The notes: generated by a model from the sequence alone, not told the origin. Positions 34,701 through 45,535 are shown, counted from the stretch's first letter. The stretch is DNA of 64,000 bases from Vibrio astriarenae (GCF_010587385.1 NZ_CP047476.1:186001-250000); one strand, 5' to 3'. Translations and numbers: made by a program.

Positions 34701-36032
34701 ATGACACTAAAAGACATTCTCCTGATCCGTAATGTTCGCAATTTCTTAATTTTCCGCAGTAGCTATTTTGCCCGCTTCTACTACCCAGTATTCACACTTC
34801 TCTATCTAGATTATGACTTAACCCTGTCACAGTTCGCGATGCTCAATGTGGTTTGGGCCGCAACCATCGTATTGGCCGAAGTCCCCTCGGGTGCATTTGC
34901 TGACACCCTCGGCCGCAAAAAGCTGGTGGTCCTCTCTTCGTTAGTGATGTTTATCGAAATCGCAATGATCGCTTTTGTGCCAACGGGTAACTCAACCATT
35001 GTGTTTATGGTGTTCTTCGTTAACCGCGTGTTGAGCGGGCTCGCTATGGCACTGGCGAGTGGCGCCGATGAAGCGCTGGCTTACGACACGTTAAAAGAGC
35101 AAGGCAATGAAGACCTGTGGCCGCGCGTACTGCAAATTCAGCTTCGCATAGCGTCAACAGTGGGGATCTTCGTGACACTGATTGGTGCGGCGATGTATGA
35201 CGTCGATTTCATGGCGCATATCTTTCAGTTCTTTGGTTTAGATACACCGGAAAGCACGCGGGACCTAATGCGTATTCCCGTTTTCGCCACCTTGCTCGTT
35301 GCCTTGGTGGCTATCTATGCGGCCTTTGATATGGAAGAAGAGTATCAACCCGTTGTGAGTGGTGCGGGAAAAATTGCCACAATGAAAGCAAGCCTTAAGT
35401 TGACATTAAACGCCGGAAGATGGGTGATGGCAACGCCTTATGTGTTGTTTATTCTGCTCTACTACGCCTTGTTTGAGCACACATCGCGCATGTTTTTGAC
35501 AATGGACAGCCAGTACTATCGCGCTATCGACATTCCCATAATTTATTTCGGCTTTATTGGGGCGGGGGTGAGTGTACTAAAAATCCTATTCGCAGGTCAG
35601 AGCCGAAGATTAGCTGAAAGCATGTCGCCTAAAGCGTTTATTTTGGTTATGGGTATCGCCACGATGGCAACCTACTATTGGATTAGTTTAGGCTGGTCCA
35701 TCTACGGCGTAATTCCAGCATTGATACTCATCTTTATCATCATGACTATGAATATCTTTATCAGCTACCACTTAAACAAAAAGACCGAGTCACACAACCG
35801 AGCAACGGTACTGAGCTTTAAAGGCCTGATGTTCAATGTTGGATACGGCACGATAGGTATTCTTTACGCGTACTACTACAAAGTGCTTTCTCAGGGTTTC
35901 AGTGAAGCTGAAATCGAGCAACATATTGATTTTATTGCTTCGTTATCTTCGTTTTTCTATTACTTCACCTTCTTATTTGTGGTGGTGGGCGTCATTTTTT
36001 ACGTCAAAGATAAGAAACAGGCGATATTTTGA
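34701..36032 (+). CDS. MFS transporter
   Basis: 443 residues with 12 predicted helices and a hydrophilic central loop. The motif after helix 2 reads GAFADTLGRKK, the MFS motif A (GxLADxxGRK). The N-terminal VRNFLIFRSSYFARFYYPVF segment is typical of the PmrA/permease group of putative drug or metabolite exporters; the substrate is unknown. The ATG at 34701 has GGAG in front; the TTG at 34677 is inside the hairpin T-run. It is preceded by a leader peptide and terminator-like hairpin, so expression may be attenuated. It converges on ppsA. Confidence 0.87.
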   Translation: MTLKDILLIRNVRNFLIFRSSYFARFYYPVFTLLYLDYDLTLSQFAMLNVVWAATIVLAEVPSGAFADTLGRKKLVVLSSLVMFIEIAMIAFVPTGNSTIVFMVFFVNRVLSGLAMALASGADEALAYDTLKEQGNEDLWPRVLQIQLRIASTVGIFVTLIGAAMYDVDFMAHIFQFFGLDTPESTRDLMRIPVFATLLVALVAIYAAFDMEEEYQPVVSGAGKIATMKASLKLTLNAGRWVMATPYVLFILLYYALFEHTSRMFLTMDSQYYRAIDIPIIYFGFIGAGVSVLKILFAGQSRRLAESMSPKAFILVMGIATMATYYWISLGWSIYGVIPALILIFIIMTMNIFISYHLNKKTESHNRATVLSFKGLMFNVGYGTIGILYAYYYKVLSQGFSEAEIEQHIDFIASLSSFFYYFTFLFVVVGVIFYVKDKKQAIF

Positions 36033-36066
36033 GGTGCGGCTGAGGGGCAATAATTACTGGAAAATG

Positions 36067-36097
36067 ACAGATGCCAGCCGATAACGCTAGCATCTGT
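36067..36097. terminator. Hairpin between convergent MFS and ppsA genes
   Basis: ACAGATGCCAGC pairs with GCTAGCATCTGT (one mismatch) around CGATAAC. Short A/T-rich flanks; probable bidirectional terminator. Confidence 0.6.
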
Positions 36098-36130
36098 TAA
36101 CACAATGAAACGACTAAAATAGCCGGCTAT

Positions 36131-38506
36131 TTAATCCTGCGATTTATCCAACTTAATCCAAGTATCCACCACAGTGTCCGGGTTCAATGACACAGAACTA
36201 ATCCCTTGCTCCATTAACCACTGAGCTAAGTCATCATGGTCAGAGGGGCCTTGCCCACAGATACCCACGTATTTACCCGCTTTAGTCGCAGCATCGATCG
36301 CCATTTTAAGCATCGCTTTTACGGCTGGATTTCGTTCGTCAAACAGGTGAGCAACGTCGCCAGAATCGCGATCAAGCCCCAAAGTGAGCTGAGTCATGTC
36401 GTTGGAACCAATTGAGAAACCGTCAAAGTAGCGTAGGAAATCCTCCGCCAAGACAGCATTGGATGGCAGCTCACACATCATGATCACTTTTAAACCCTGA
36501 TCGCCACGACGCAAACCAAACTTAGCCAACAGATCGATGACAGACGCAGCCTCACTTGGTGTGCGAACAAATGGAATCATGATTTCAACATTCTTCAAGC
36601 TCATTTCATTGCGAACACGCTTGAGGGCTTCCGTTTCGAGCTTGAAGCAGTCCTCAAATGCAGGGGAGATATAGCGCGAGGCTCCACGGAAACCGAGCAT
36701 TGGGTTCTCTTCATGTGGCTCAAAGCCTTGACCACCAATGAGGTTGCTGTACTCGTTGGATTTGAAGTCAGACATGCGAACGATGACACGCTTAGGCCAG
36801 AACGCGGCAGCAATCGTTGCGATCCCTTCTGTCAATTTACTGATGTAGAACTCTACCGGATCAGAGTACCCACGCATCTTGTCATCAATTTGCGCTTGCA
36901 CCTCGGCAGATTGCTGCGCATAGTTGAGCAGTGCTTTCGGGTGAACGCCAATCATCTTGTTGATGATGAACTCGAGGCGCGCTAGACCTACCCCTTCATT
37001 CGGCAATTGTGCAAAATCAAATGCTCGCTCAGGGTTACCGACATTCATCATCACCTTGGTTGAAAGGACAGGCAGCTCATCCACAGAAGAGCGCTGCACG
37101 TCAAATTGCAGCTCACCTTGATAAACATAGCCCGTCTCCCCCTCAGAGCAAGACACTGTGACTACATCACCATCAGCAAGGTTGCTAGTGGCATCGCCAC
37201 AGCCAACAATTGCAGGGATGCCTAGTTCACGAGCAATAATGGCCGCGTGGCAGGTACGACCGCCACGGTTGGTGACGATAGCCGAGGCTTTCTTCATCAC
37301 TGGCTCCCAATCGGGGTCAGTCATATCAGTCACGAGCACGTCGCCGGTTTCAACCAGTGACATCTGATCGAGCGAATCGACGATACGCACGCGGCCTTGG
37401 CCAATACGCTGACCAATCGCACGCCCCTCAATCAACACCTTTGACTTATCTTGCAGTTGGAATCGCTCAACCACGTTTTTTTCGGTTTGGGAGCACACCG
37501 TCTCTGGGCGCGCTTGCACAATGTAGAGTTTGCCATCAATGCCATCTTTCGCCCACTCGATGTCCATTGGGCGTTGGTAATGGCGCTCAATGATCATGGC
37601 TTGTTTCGCAAGCTCAGTAATTTCAGAGTCTGTGAGAGAAAACTGACGACGCTCTTCGGCATTGGTGTCGACAATCTCTACTTGCTTACCAATTTCTTGG
37701 CGTTCAGAGTAGATCATTTTAAGCAGTTTGGAGCCAAAGGTTTTCTTCACAATCGGCGCTTGGCCCGCATCTAAAAGCGGCTTGTGTACATAGAACTCAT
37801 CTGGGTTGACCGCACCTTGCACCACCATTTCACCCAAGCCCCAAGCTGAGGTTATGAACACCACCTGATCAAAGCCTGATTCCGTATCAAGCGTAAACAT
37901 CACACCCGATGAGCCCTTATCTGAACGAACCATACGTTGAATACCCGCAGACAGTGCGATGCCTCGATGATCAAAGCCTTGGTGAACGCGGTAGGAGATG
38001 GCGCGATCATTAAACAGCGAAGCGTAAACGTGTTTGGTTGCTTCAAGCACGGCATCGATACCCTTCACATTTAGAAAGGTCTCTTGCTGACCTGCAAAAG
38101 AGGCATCAGGCAAATCTTCGGCTGTTGCAGATGAGCGTACAGCAACCGAAATTTCATCATTGCCGTCAGTCAGCGTCGCGTAGTTTTCACGAATCTGTGC
38201 TTCGAGCTCGTTAGGGAAGGGAGCGTCAAGCACCCACTGGCGAATCATCTGACCGGTATCGCGCAGCTGTTCAATGTTTTCTACATCCAGCTCATCAAGC
38301 TTTTGATGAATACGCGTATCGAGACCCTGGTGGTCAAGGAACTGGTTGAAAGCATAAGACGTGGTAGCGAAACCATTAGGTACAGCAACGCCTGCGCTAG
38401 AGAGGTTAGACACCATCTCGCCGAGGGAGGCGTTCTTACCACCGACCTTATCAACATCGTTCATTGACAGTCCGTCAAACCAAAGAGTGTAATTATGCAT
38501 GTTCAT
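36131..38506 (-). CDS. ppsA: Phosphoenolpyruvate synthase
   Basis: 791 residues, matching the usual length of about 792. PpsA converts pyruvate and ATP to phosphoenolpyruvate, AMP and phosphate in gluconeogenesis. Visible blocks: N-terminal ATP-grasp ([40 protein letters not shown]), swivel domain with the phospho-acceptor His in [15 protein letters not shown] (about residue 420), and the C-terminal barrel with [18 protein letters not shown] and [10 protein letters not shown]. It is divergent from its regulator ppsR, 167 bases away. ATGs at 38506 and 38500 are both possible. Confidence 0.97.
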   Translation of the reverse strand: MNMHNYTLWFDGLSMNDVDKVGGKNASLGEMVSNLSSAGVAVPNGFATTSYAFNQFLDHQGLDTRIHQKLDELDVENIEQLRDTGQMIRQWVLDAPFPNELEAQIRENYATLTDGNDEISVAVRSSATAEDLPDASFAGQQETFLNVKGIDAVLEATKHVYASLFNDRAISYRVHQGFDHRGIALSAGIQRMVRSDKGSSGVMFTLDTESGFDQVVFITSAWGLGEMVVQGAVNPDEFYVHKPLLDAGQAPIVKKTFGSKLLKMIYSERQEIGKQVEIVDTNAEERRQFSLTDSEITELAKQAMIIERHYQRPMDIEWAKDGIDGKLYIVQARPETVCSQTEKNVVERFQLQDKSKVLIEGRAIGQRIGQGRVRIVDSLDQMSLVETGDVLVTDMTDPDWEPVMKKASAIVTNRGGRTCHAAIIARELGIPAIVGCGDATSNLADGDVVTVSCSEGETGYVYQGELQFDVQRSSVDELPVLSTKVMMNVGNPERAFDFAQLPNEGVGLARLEFIINKMIGVHPKALLNYAQQSAEVQAQIDDKMRGYSDPVEFYISKLTEGIATIAAAFWPKRVIVRMSDFKSNEYSNLIGGQGFEPHEENPMLGFRGASRYISPAFEDCFKLETEALKRVRNEMSLKNVEIMIPFVRTPSEAASVIDLLAKFGLRRGDQGLKVIMMCELPSNAVLAEDFLRYFDGFSIGSNDMTQLTLGLDRDSGDVAHLFDERNPAVKAMLKMAIDAATKAGKYVGICGQGPSDHDDLAQWLMEQGISSVSLNPDTVVDTWIKLDKSQD

Positions 38507-38673
38507 CTCCTGAATCTTTGCATTTTGTGTAGGGGGATTAATGCGAGTATCTTAAGACTTGTTAGCAAGCTTTGCGCTTTTGTTACCAAGTTCTAAGTAT
38601 TCGCTAGTGTTTATTTATAATTTTGTTATTGATAGCTATAGTATTCAAAAAATGTTGAAGGATTAAAATTTAA

Positions 38674-39495
38674 ATGCAAATTCGTGACGTGTTCTACGTT
38701 TCTGATGGAACGGCAATCACCTGCGAAACTGTGGGGCACGCCGTTTTAGGCCAGTTTTCGTTTCAAGCTCATGAACGAACTTTTCCTTTTGTTGAGTCGA
38801 ATCATAAACTTGAAGAGCTGATTAAGCAGATTGAGCTTTCGTTCTCTCAAAGAGGCACCAAACCTTTGGTGTTTTTCTCGATCGTGCTACCAGAAATCCG
38901 AGAAGCACTCAGCAAAGCGCCTGCTGAGTTGTATGACGTGTTGGGTGGTTTCGTAGGAAAAATGGAACAAGATTTGGGCTTAGCAGCGCAGCCCAAACTG
39001 CAACGCTCACGCAGTGTCACCAAAGACAGTGACCGTTATTTCGACCGTATCGCTGCGGTAGAGTACACCTTAGCCCATGATGATGGGGTTTCGTTACGCG
39101 ATCTCGAACAAGCAGACATCATCTTGCTTGGCGTCTCTCGCAGTGGCAAAACCCCAACCAGTTTATACATGGCGATGCAGTTCGGCCTTCGAGTTGTGAA
39201 CTATCCGTTCATTGCCGAAGACATGAGCAATATGCGCTTGTTGCCAGAGTTTGAAATCTATCGCTATAAACTGTTTGGTTTGACCATCGAGCCGGAGCGG
39301 TTGACGGAGATTCGAGAAAATCGGCTTGCTGGCAGTGAATACGCCAGTCACCAACAGTGTTTGGAAGAGCTTGCCGTAGTTGAGGGGCTATTTAGGCGTG
39401 AGGCGATCCCCTACATCAACACCTCATCACTATCTGTTGAAGAGATCTCGACTCGAATTTTAGAGCAGACGGGTCTGAAGCGCAGACTTGTCTGA
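38674..39495 (+). CDS. ppsR: PEP synthase regulatory protein (kinase/pyrophosphorylase)
   Basis: 273 residues of the DUF299 family. It uses ADP to phosphorylate and phosphate to dephosphorylate a threonine of PpsA when the histidine is phosphorylated, switching the enzyme. The P-loop GVSRSGKT lies at 153-160, as in the bifunctional family; N-terminal [21 protein letters not shown] and C-terminal GLTIEPERL with [11 protein letters not shown] are typical. Divergent neighbour ppsA confirms the assignment. The start has AGGA 8 bases upstream. Confidence 0.95.
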   Translation: MQIRDVFYVSDGTAITCETVGHAVLGQFSFQAHERTFPFVESNHKLEELIKQIELSFSQRGTKPLVFFSIVLPEIREALSKAPAELYDVLGGFVGKMEQDLGLAAQPKLQRSRSVTKDSDRYFDRIAAVEYTLAHDDGVSLRDLEQADIILLGVSRSGKTPTSLYMAMQFGLRVVNYPFIAEDMSNMRLLPEFEIYRYKLFGLTIEPERLTEIRENRLAGSEYASHQQCLEELAVVEGLFRREAIPYINTSSLSVEEISTRILEQTGLKRRLV

Positions 39496-39587
39496 GGATA
39501 GAGGGCATGAGTGAATGCTGTCTGTGAAATAACGAATTTAGATCGGCCAGTTTTATTGTTGCCTTGTAGTTATCGTTCATATGTCGG

Positions 39588-39625
39588 CTCAAGGTTCCAA
39601 TAGTATACAGACCTTGAACCTTGAG
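39588..39625. terminator. Hairpin between convergent ppsR and DUF3299 genes
   Basis: CTCAAGGTTC and GAACCTTGAG, perfect 10-bp arms with an 18-base loop. It lies between two converging genes; no long T-run. Confidence 0.6.
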
Positions 39626-39637
39626 TATGAGTAAGTT

Positions 39638-40156
39638 TCAGCTTTGTGCCTTGTCATACAGCTCCAATGATGCGCCATCAATGGTATAACCAGACTCAAC
39701 ATCAATATCCGCAGTAAATAGCGTCTCGGCTCTTAGCGTACCGGTGATGTAGACAATATCCCAAAGATCTTTTGTTGGGGCACCTTCCTCAAACTTCACG
39801 TGAATAATTTGATTCGGTGGCGGAGGTGGAACGTGGATACAGGCACCGTAAAAGGGGACGAGTAAAAACTCGGTGATTGTATTTTGATCGCCTTCTAACG
39901 GAATCACAAAACCAGGGATTTTTACTTCAGCGCCATTTAGATCTTTCCTTACATCTCCTAACTTTGCTTGCTGAGTAAGATCACCGCTATGATCGACGAC
40001 TTGGGAAGCAAGTTGCAAAGCTCGTTCTTTTTGCTGCTGAGGAATCAGGTCTGCCCACTCGAGTTCAACTAACGTTCGAGACTCCAAGTTGATGACTGCA
40101 TTGGCAGGTTGAATAGCGGATAGGAACAACGTGAAGACAAAGAGTAAATATCGCAT
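39638..40156 (-). CDS. DUF3299 exported protein
   Basis: 172 residues with a signal peptide ending NAVA-like (about 20). The DUF3299 motif IPGFVIPLEG and FLLVPFYGACIHVPPPPPNQIIHV is present almost word for word. This cysteine/histidine/proline block suggests metal binding, and the family often accompanies ABC transporters for lipids or metals in proteobacteria. Downstream of the DUF4437 gene on the same strand with a 66-base gap, so possibly the same transcript. Confidence 0.87.
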   Translation of the reverse strand: MRYLLFVFTLFLSAIQPANAVINLESRTLVELEWADLIPQQQKERALQLASQVVDHSGDLTQQAKLGDVRKDLNGAEVKIPGFVIPLEGDQNTITEFLLVPFYGACIHVPPPPPNQIIHVKFEEGAPTKDLWDIVYITGTLRAETLFTADIDVESGYTIDGASLELYDKAQS

Positions 40157-40222
40157 GGATTTGCACGGTTTATTAAGTGGGATTTAAGCCCCTCGTAGTG
40201 ATAAGGGGCTCGGAAGCTAAGA

Positions 40223-41044
40223 TTAGTTAACTTGATATTTGTCGTTGGTACGAATGTAGATTGTCACTTCACTTTCCGAGTCATTAACAATTCGGTGAGT
40301 AAAATTACCCGTTGATTCGATATAGCTACCCGCTGCTAAGTGAGTCTCTTTCTTTGCATCTTCGGAGCGGTATTCGACGTCACCAGAAATAATGACAGCG
40401 CGAAACTCTGGTGCTTGCGTATTGATTGAACCGTCAAAACCAGAAGGTAGCTTGATCATTGACCCATTCATTTCCGCAGCGTTTCCCCATACGTAAGTCG
40501 CCTGAACACCCTCAACATTGATATCATGTAAATCGCTGCTACCTAACCAAACAATATTGTTGGTATGCAAGTTAAGCGGTCGCTCACCATTATCAAATGC
40601 CTCAGCAGACGGCTGAACCAAATACGGGCCTGCGTCAATCTCAAGGTAGATTAGGTTGTTTTCACCATTCGCCGCGGTGGTGTGATCTTCTCCAGCAGGC
40701 TGTGTCCAAAACGAACCTGTTGGCATCCACATTTTGGCAGCAGTCGGATCGTCGTTATGCATCAGGCCATCAATCACGATACCGCGGTAAGTGATGTTGT
40801 GAATGTGCGGAGGAGACTCAAAGCCTTTGTTGAATCGTACTAGCATACCCGTTGCCGTATCGGTTGTTCGATCGCCCCAAAGGTCAGCGGCGCCAGGGCT
40901 CAGCACACCACGCAAAGGATTGAGGTAACCCCATTCAATGTCATCGGCGGCGACAACTTTTGAGGTACTTTCAGTTGCAAAAGAGGGTGAAGACAGGAGA
41001 GTTGCAACCAGTGTTATTGTTGAGGCATTGAGTAAGTATTTCAT
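40223..41044 (-). CDS. DUF4437 exported cupin protein
   Basis: 273 residues, signal peptide ending SFA (about 23). Two cupin-like halves: [22 protein letters not shown] with [17 protein letters not shown] in the first, and [11 protein letters not shown] with [17 protein letters not shown] in the second; His residues in the first half (PHIH, EDH) form the likely metal site. DUF4437 proteins are periplasmic with no known reaction. Divergent from a LysR regulator, its probable controller. Confidence 0.87.
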   Translation of the reverse strand: MKYLLNASTITLVATLLSSPSFATESTSKVVAADDIEWGYLNPLRGVLSPGAADLWGDRTTDTATGMLVRFNKGFESPPHIHNITYRGIVIDGLMHNDDPTAAKMWMPTGSFWTQPAGEDHTTAANGENNLIYLEIDAGPYLVQPSAEAFDNGERPLNLHTNNIVWLGSSDLHDINVEGVQATYVWGNAAEMNGSMIKLPSGFDGSINTQAPEFRAVIISGDVEYRSEDAKKETHLAAGSYIESTGNFTHRIVNDSESEVTIYIRTNDKYQVN

Positions 41045-41165
41045 TTGTTTTTCTCTTTCGTGTTTGGATGGCTGTCATAGTATTTGGAATGATTAACTCG
41101 ATAAACGGGCAAATCTTCAATACACTTTCGTTAAAACGTGGATAATAAAATGACAACATAGAGGC

Positions 41166-42122
41166 ATGATGAAGATTTCCGATTTACAAGTAGTGGTGAA
41201 AATTGCCGAGCTACTCTCAATTACCGCTGCTGCTAATCAGCTAGATATGAGTTCATCAGCCGCGAGTGTCTCTTTAAAAAGGATAGAACAATCTTTAGGC
41301 ACACAGCTTTTCGTACGAACGACACGCAAGTTACGTTTAACGCCGGAAGGAGAGCGTTATTTGCCACTTTGCTATCAGGCACTAGAGCTGCTTCAGCAAG
41401 GACAAGTCCTAATTAATGAAGAACAAAACTCAGTGAGTGGCGAAGTTAAAATAGCGGTGTCATCAGAGATGGGACGCAATCTGATGCGTGAGTTGCTTAA
41501 TGATATGATGGAGCAACACCCCTCAGTATCGCTGAGGCTACATGCCAGTGACAGTCGCACTGATTTTTATAGAGATGGGGTCGATGTTGCCCTCAGAGCG
41601 ATGACCAAAGAGGCCGCTCTCGAATCCAACCTATATGGGTTTAAAATCTGTAATATCCCCCATGTCCTTTGTGCCGCTCCCAGCTATATCGAGAAATATG
41701 GCGCACCTCAAACCATTGAAGAACTCCCGCAGCACAATACCTTGCTTTATAAGTTATATGAAGTTGTTCACGATGGGTGGGAGCTGTTTGAAGCCGAACA
41801 AAGGTACAAGGTTAAGGTAAATAGTAATCGCGCTGTGAATGATGGCGATATCGTAAGGCGCTGGTGTGTTGATGGCGTCGGAATTGCGAAGAAATCTGCC
41901 ATTGATGTTGGAGAAGATCTGTTAGCCGGTCGTCTTAGTCGCATCATGACCAATTATACGATCCCTGAAACTGAGATGTGGCTGGTTCTGCCTAGCCGGC
42001 AACTGATTTCACCGGCGGTTCGACTGATTAGAGATGAACTAAAACAACGGGTAGGGAATTTGCGAGAGCGCTTAATAGAGAAAGGGTTGCTCAAAGAGAA
42101 TGAATGGACCTATTTTGAATAG
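41166..42122 (+). CDS. LysR-family transcriptional regulator
   Basis: 318 residues. HTH at about 3-62 (LQVVVKIAELLSITAAANQLDMSSSAASVSLKRIEQSLGTQLFVRTTRKLRLT) followed by a periplasmic-binding-protein-like effector domain. It belongs to the CrgA-type group. It starts 121 bases from the divergent DUF4437 gene and should regulate it. ATGs at 41166 and 41169 are adjacent; the first is taken. Confidence 0.9.
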   Translation: MMKISDLQVVVKIAELLSITAAANQLDMSSSAASVSLKRIEQSLGTQLFVRTTRKLRLTPEGERYLPLCYQALELLQQGQVLINEEQNSVSGEVKIAVSSEMGRNLMRELLNDMMEQHPSVSLRLHASDSRTDFYRDGVDVALRAMTKEAALESNLYGFKICNIPHVLCAAPSYIEKYGAPQTIEELPQHNTLLYKLYEVVHDGWELFEAEQRYKVKVNSNRAVNDGDIVRRWCVDGVGIAKKSAIDVGEDLLAGRLSRIMTNYTIPETEMWLVLPSRQLISPAVRLIRDELKQRVGNLRERLIEKGLLKENEWTYFE

Positions 42123-42228
42123 GGCTGTTATTTTAAAAGTAGCTTGTCTCTGACATTCTGACTAATGCAATCGGATCAAGCCCCTGTTGCAGGATAGTTG
42201 TCTCAAATCGACCATGAAAAACGTCTAT

Positions 42229-42248
42229 CGTTATGTTATAACCTTACG
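42229..42248. promoter_or_regulatory. Possible Zur-like site
   Basis: CGTTATGTTATAACCTTACG contains the GTTATAAC palindrome found in gammaproteobacterial Zur boxes, 27 bases upstream of the DUF1007 start. Only about half of the full consensus is matched, so it is weak. Confidence 0.25.
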
Positions 42249-42274
42249 TCGTTTAAACAGTGCTTAATTTTGTC

Positions 42275-42952
42275 ATGAGATTATTTAAAACTCTGCAGCT
42301 TTCTTTCATCAAAAGGCCTCTACTTGCGCTCTTCGCCTTATGTCTCTCTGTTGGTATTCATGAACATGTGCATGCCCACCCCCATTCGTGGATCGAACTC
42401 AAAACCACGATTGAAGGGGAAAATGGCATGATCAACGGGCTAACCATGGAGTGGTCATTTGATGCCATGACCTCCGCGTATGTTCTTGATGGTGAGGACA
42501 TATCACCGGAGCGTATTGATGAAACGTTCCAAAATATTGCCGCTTCACTCATGGATAATATTCTATACGAGCACTATTTTACCTATTTTTACGATGGAGA
42601 AACTCCGATTCGTTATGGAGTCGGCCATAGTGAAAAGCTGGAGAGAGACAGAGCGAAGCTCGTATTGAGTTACTACTTACCACTGGCAAAGCCTCAGCCA
42701 GTGACAAGAGATTCATTACGTTTGATGATTTATGACAAAACACACTTTGTTGATATGTCTTGGAGAGCGGACAGGCACGTCAGCCTCTCTAACGACCTAG
42801 CAAGACAGTGCTCACTCAATATCGTGGAACCAAACCCAACGCCAGAGCAAATGAGCTACGCAATGTCATTGCCAGAAGATGCCGATCCCGATAACACACT
42901 TGGTGAACTGTTCACTCAAACTGCAGAAATCCACTGTGCTTCAATGCCTTAA
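42275..42952 (+). CDS. DUF1007 family exported protein
   Basis: 225 residues from the ATG at 42275; a GTG five codons earlier is possible and neither has a good ribosome site. A membrane segment/signal ends at HVHAHPHSW, and this His-rich start of the mature protein is the DUF1007 hallmark, followed by EWSFDAMTSAYVLD. Such proteins are nearly always paired with a NicO-type permease, as here (56 bases downstream), and are thought to deliver or buffer Zn, Ni or Co in the periplasm. Confidence 0.88.
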   Translation: MRLFKTLQLSFIKRPLLALFALCLSVGIHEHVHAHPHSWIELKTTIEGENGMINGLTMEWSFDAMTSAYVLDGEDISPERIDETFQNIAASLMDNILYEHYFTYFYDGETPIRYGVGHSEKLERDRAKLVLSYYLPLAKPQPVTRDSLRLMIYDKTHFVDMSWRADRHVSLSNDLARQCSLNIVEPNPTPEQMSYAMSLPEDADPDNTLGELFTQTAEIHCASMP

Positions 42953-43008
42953 TGTCAAAGTAAGCTGTATAGCTATGCAAAATAGAATCAATACGGAGAG
43001 TCGCTAAC

Positions 43009-44049
43009 ATGGCGAAAAATCGAGTGACAACCAACCGCAAAGTCGTGGCGTTTGCCGTTCTGGCGCTATTGGCGATTGGGCTTTATCAACTTTGGCAGAT
43101 GTGGCCGACATTGGTGATAGAAGCGGGTAAGTGGCAGCGTGATGTGAACGCCGAGCTGGCGGATCTTCTTTATGATGCCACAGAGAACCCGCTGTTGGCA
43201 GGCAGTTACCTAATAGGGTTTAGCTTTATTTACGGTATGCTGCACTCATTGGGGCCTGGTCACGGCAAAGTGATTGTGTCGACTTATCTCGCCACTCATC
43301 CAACCAAGGTGAAGGCGAGTCTTTACCTAACCATCATTTCAGCTATCTGTCAGGCGTTGGTCGCTATTGCTTTGGTGAGCGTGTTGGTTTGGGGATTCCA
43401 AGCAACAATGCAAACAGTGAATGATAAAGCGACAACGTTTGTCTCATTGAGCTTCATGCTGGTGGTGGTCATGGGCGTTATGCTGTGTGGCAAAGCGCTA
43501 AAGCAGATCGTTCAAACGCTGCGTAAGCCAAAACTGAAAATTAAGGCATTGTCAGCGGTAGCGGTCGACGGAGCAACTAAGCTCAACCCAGCCTCTCCAT
43601 CACTAATGCTTCAGCAGCAACATAACCATACCCACAGCGCCGATTGTGGCTGTGGACACCAACACGTCGCAGACCCACAAGCCATCAACCAAGCTTCAAC
43701 CCTTCGCGAGTACATTGGAATCATCATCACCATCGGTATCAGACCGTGTACTGGTGCGATCATGGTCTTGCTGTTCGCTAACATTGTCGGTATGTATTGG
43801 ATGGGGGTTATCTCCGCGCTAGCTATGGCGGGCGGTACTGCGCTCACCACATCAATCATCGCTATCATGACTTTAACGGGTAAGAAGATCGTTAATCGCT
43901 ATCTGACCGCAGGCAGTAATAGGAGTGGTCAATCAGTGAAACTGGCGGGGTACTATGCACAGCTGGTGGGAGGTGTATTGCTGATGTTGATTGGGATACT
44001 GCTGTTGGGTGGTAATGCTTCTGGGATATCTCCGGTGTTTGCTGTCTGA
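43009..44049 (+). CDS. Nickel/cobalt transporter (NicO/RcnA family)
   Basis: 346 residues with six or more helices. MLHSLGPGHGKVIVSTYLATHP carries the family HxLGPGHGK motif (metal path), and GIRPCTGAIMVLLFA the second conserved motif. Between them a cytosolic loop is His/Cys-rich (QQQHNHTHSADCGCGHQH, about 203-221), a metal-sensing stretch. GGAGAG precedes the ATG. It forms an operon with the DUF1007 gene. Likely a divalent-metal exporter or importer; the metal is not determinable. Confidence 0.9.
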   Translation: MAKNRVTTNRKVVAFAVLALLAIGLYQLWQMWPTLVIEAGKWQRDVNAELADLLYDATENPLLAGSYLIGFSFIYGMLHSLGPGHGKVIVSTYLATHPTKVKASLYLTIISAICQALVAIALVSVLVWGFQATMQTVNDKATTFVSLSFMLVVVMGVMLCGKALKQIVQTLRKPKLKIKALSAVAVDGATKLNPASPSLMLQQQHNHTHSADCGCGHQHVADPQAINQASTLREYIGIIITIGIRPCTGAIMVLLFANIVGMYWMGVISALAMAGGTALTTSIIAIMTLTGKKIVNRYLTAGSNRSGQSVKLAGYYAQLVGGVLLMLIGILLLGGNASGISPVFAV

Positions 44050-44215
44050 TTGAGGTTTGGCCAATTGAGTTAATCTCGATGATATTAGTTAGTTCCATCC
44101 TAATCCCTCACAATTAGTTTCCAAGTATGGTTAATCTGCATGTCGTTAACTGACCTATTCCAGATTTCGTTCAGGGTGTAGTTTTTCATAACCTCATTAA
44201 TTTGAAGAACACACC

Positions 44216-45448
44216 ATGCTAAAAAAGACAGCCCTAGCGATATCAATAGCCATGAGCGCAAACGCATTAGCCATCAGCCCTGAAACTCGCCAGCAATACA
44301 TTGCCGAGTTTTCGATGATTAAGTTCATGTATCCGAGCGAGCAAGCTTCTTGGTATTGGCAGAACCTCGATCAGGTGTTGCCTCAGGCGACTGTCAAGCG
44401 CACTGTTCAACAAGTGAAGCCTCTCCCTCGTGATCTCGTCGATGTAAATCAAGTTTACGGTACTCTGTATAAAGATGAAAAGTTAGGGAGCTTGATGCAG
44501 GGTGATAACCCTTCAGTGAACTCGATGATGATCATCAAAAACGGCAAGGTGATCTTTGAGCATTTCAACATGCCATACAACACCCGCCATGTTTGGATGA
44601 GCAACGCCAAAACCATCGTGGGAACGTTAGTCGCAATGCTTGAGGCGGAAGGGAAAATTGACGTCATGCAGCCGCTTAAACATTACTTACCTGAGCTAAA
44701 CGATAAAGGTTGGGGGCAGGTGCGCATACTTGATGTGCTCAACATGCAATCGGGTATGGATGCAGAAGAGAATGATGCAGCCCGCGCCGATGTGAACTCT
44801 CATATTACCCAGCTGTTTCTCACTGAATTTGCTGAAGCGACTGATTACTACGACACACTCATCAACATCCCAACCAAGGGTGAAGCGGGCAAAGCATTTG
44901 AATACAGCTCCGCTAACACGCAAATGCTTGGGTTGCTGATTGCAAGAGTGGAAGGAAAGCCTCTTTCACAGGTATTTGAAGAGCGCGTTTGGTCAAAGGC
45001 ACAAATGACATCAGATATGGCGATGACACTGACCCCTGATGGCCATGAAGTGGTGCATGGCCTAGTGACAACCAATACCGAAGACATGGCTCGCTACGCT
45101 ATGCTATACACCGACAGTGGTAACACCATTGCTAACGAGCGAGTGATCTCTAAAGATATCGTCAATACCATTCGTACATCGGTGACGCCTGATGTCTACA
45201 CGGTTAGTGAAGCATCGGGCCCTTTTGAAGCGTTTGCGGATGACCTCCCTCTCGGTGGCAGCTATCAGTTCGATGCGATTTGGGAAGACGGTGATATGTT
45301 CAAGGGCGGCATGCGTGGGCAGGGAATCTATATCTCACCAGATAAAGATGTGGTTGCAGTGTGGTTCAGTAATCGAGTCGAAAAACACAATGTGTCTGGG
45401 TTTGTTCGTAATTTTGTGAGGTCAATAAAAATGGACGGTTATTTCTAG
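44216..45448 (+). CDS. Exported serine hydrolase (beta-lactamase/NylB-like)
   Basis: 410 residues with a signal peptide ending NALA (about 19). Class C beta-lactamase fold: S-x-x-K motif SNAK with Ser129 and Lys132, and Tyr230 in EYSSANTQ, matching the family VIII esterase / 6-aminohexanoate-dimer hydrolase (NylB) form. A C-terminal GGMRGQGIYISPDKDVVAVWFS block corresponds to the usual third motif. It likely cleaves small esters or amides in the periplasm. Monocistronic; followed by a GGGTCAGA-type hairpin. Confidence 0.87.
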   Translation: MLKKTALAISIAMSANALAISPETRQQYIAEFSMIKFMYPSEQASWYWQNLDQVLPQATVKRTVQQVKPLPRDLVDVNQVYGTLYKDEKLGSLMQGDNPSVNSMMIIKNGKVIFEHFNMPYNTRHVWMSNAKTIVGTLVAMLEAEGKIDVMQPLKHYLPELNDKGWGQVRILDVLNMQSGMDAEENDAARADVNSHITQLFLTEFAEATDYYDTLINIPTKGEAGKAFEYSSANTQMLGLLIARVEGKPLSQVFEERVWSKAQMTSDMAMTLTPDGHEVVHGLVTTNTEDMARYAMLYTDSGNTIANERVISKDIVNTIRTSVTPDVYTVSEASGPFEAFADDLPLGGSYQFDAIWEDGDMFKGGMRGQGIYISPDKDVVAVWFSNRVEKHNVSGFVRNFVRSIKMDGYF

Positions 45449-45483
45449 CGGTTGAATCAATCCAATATCAATAAAATGACATT

Positions 45484-45515
45484 GGGTCAGAGTCGATTTA
45501 GGCTGATTCTGACCC
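45484..45515. terminator. GGGTCAGA hairpin between convergent genes (copy 2)
   Basis: GGGTCAGAGTC pairs with GATTCTGACCC (one G-U) between the serine hydrolase and D-threonine-aldolase-like genes. The arms match those at 28176-28205. Confidence 0.65.
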
Positions 45516-45535
45516 CAAAGGCTTTAATTCAATCT

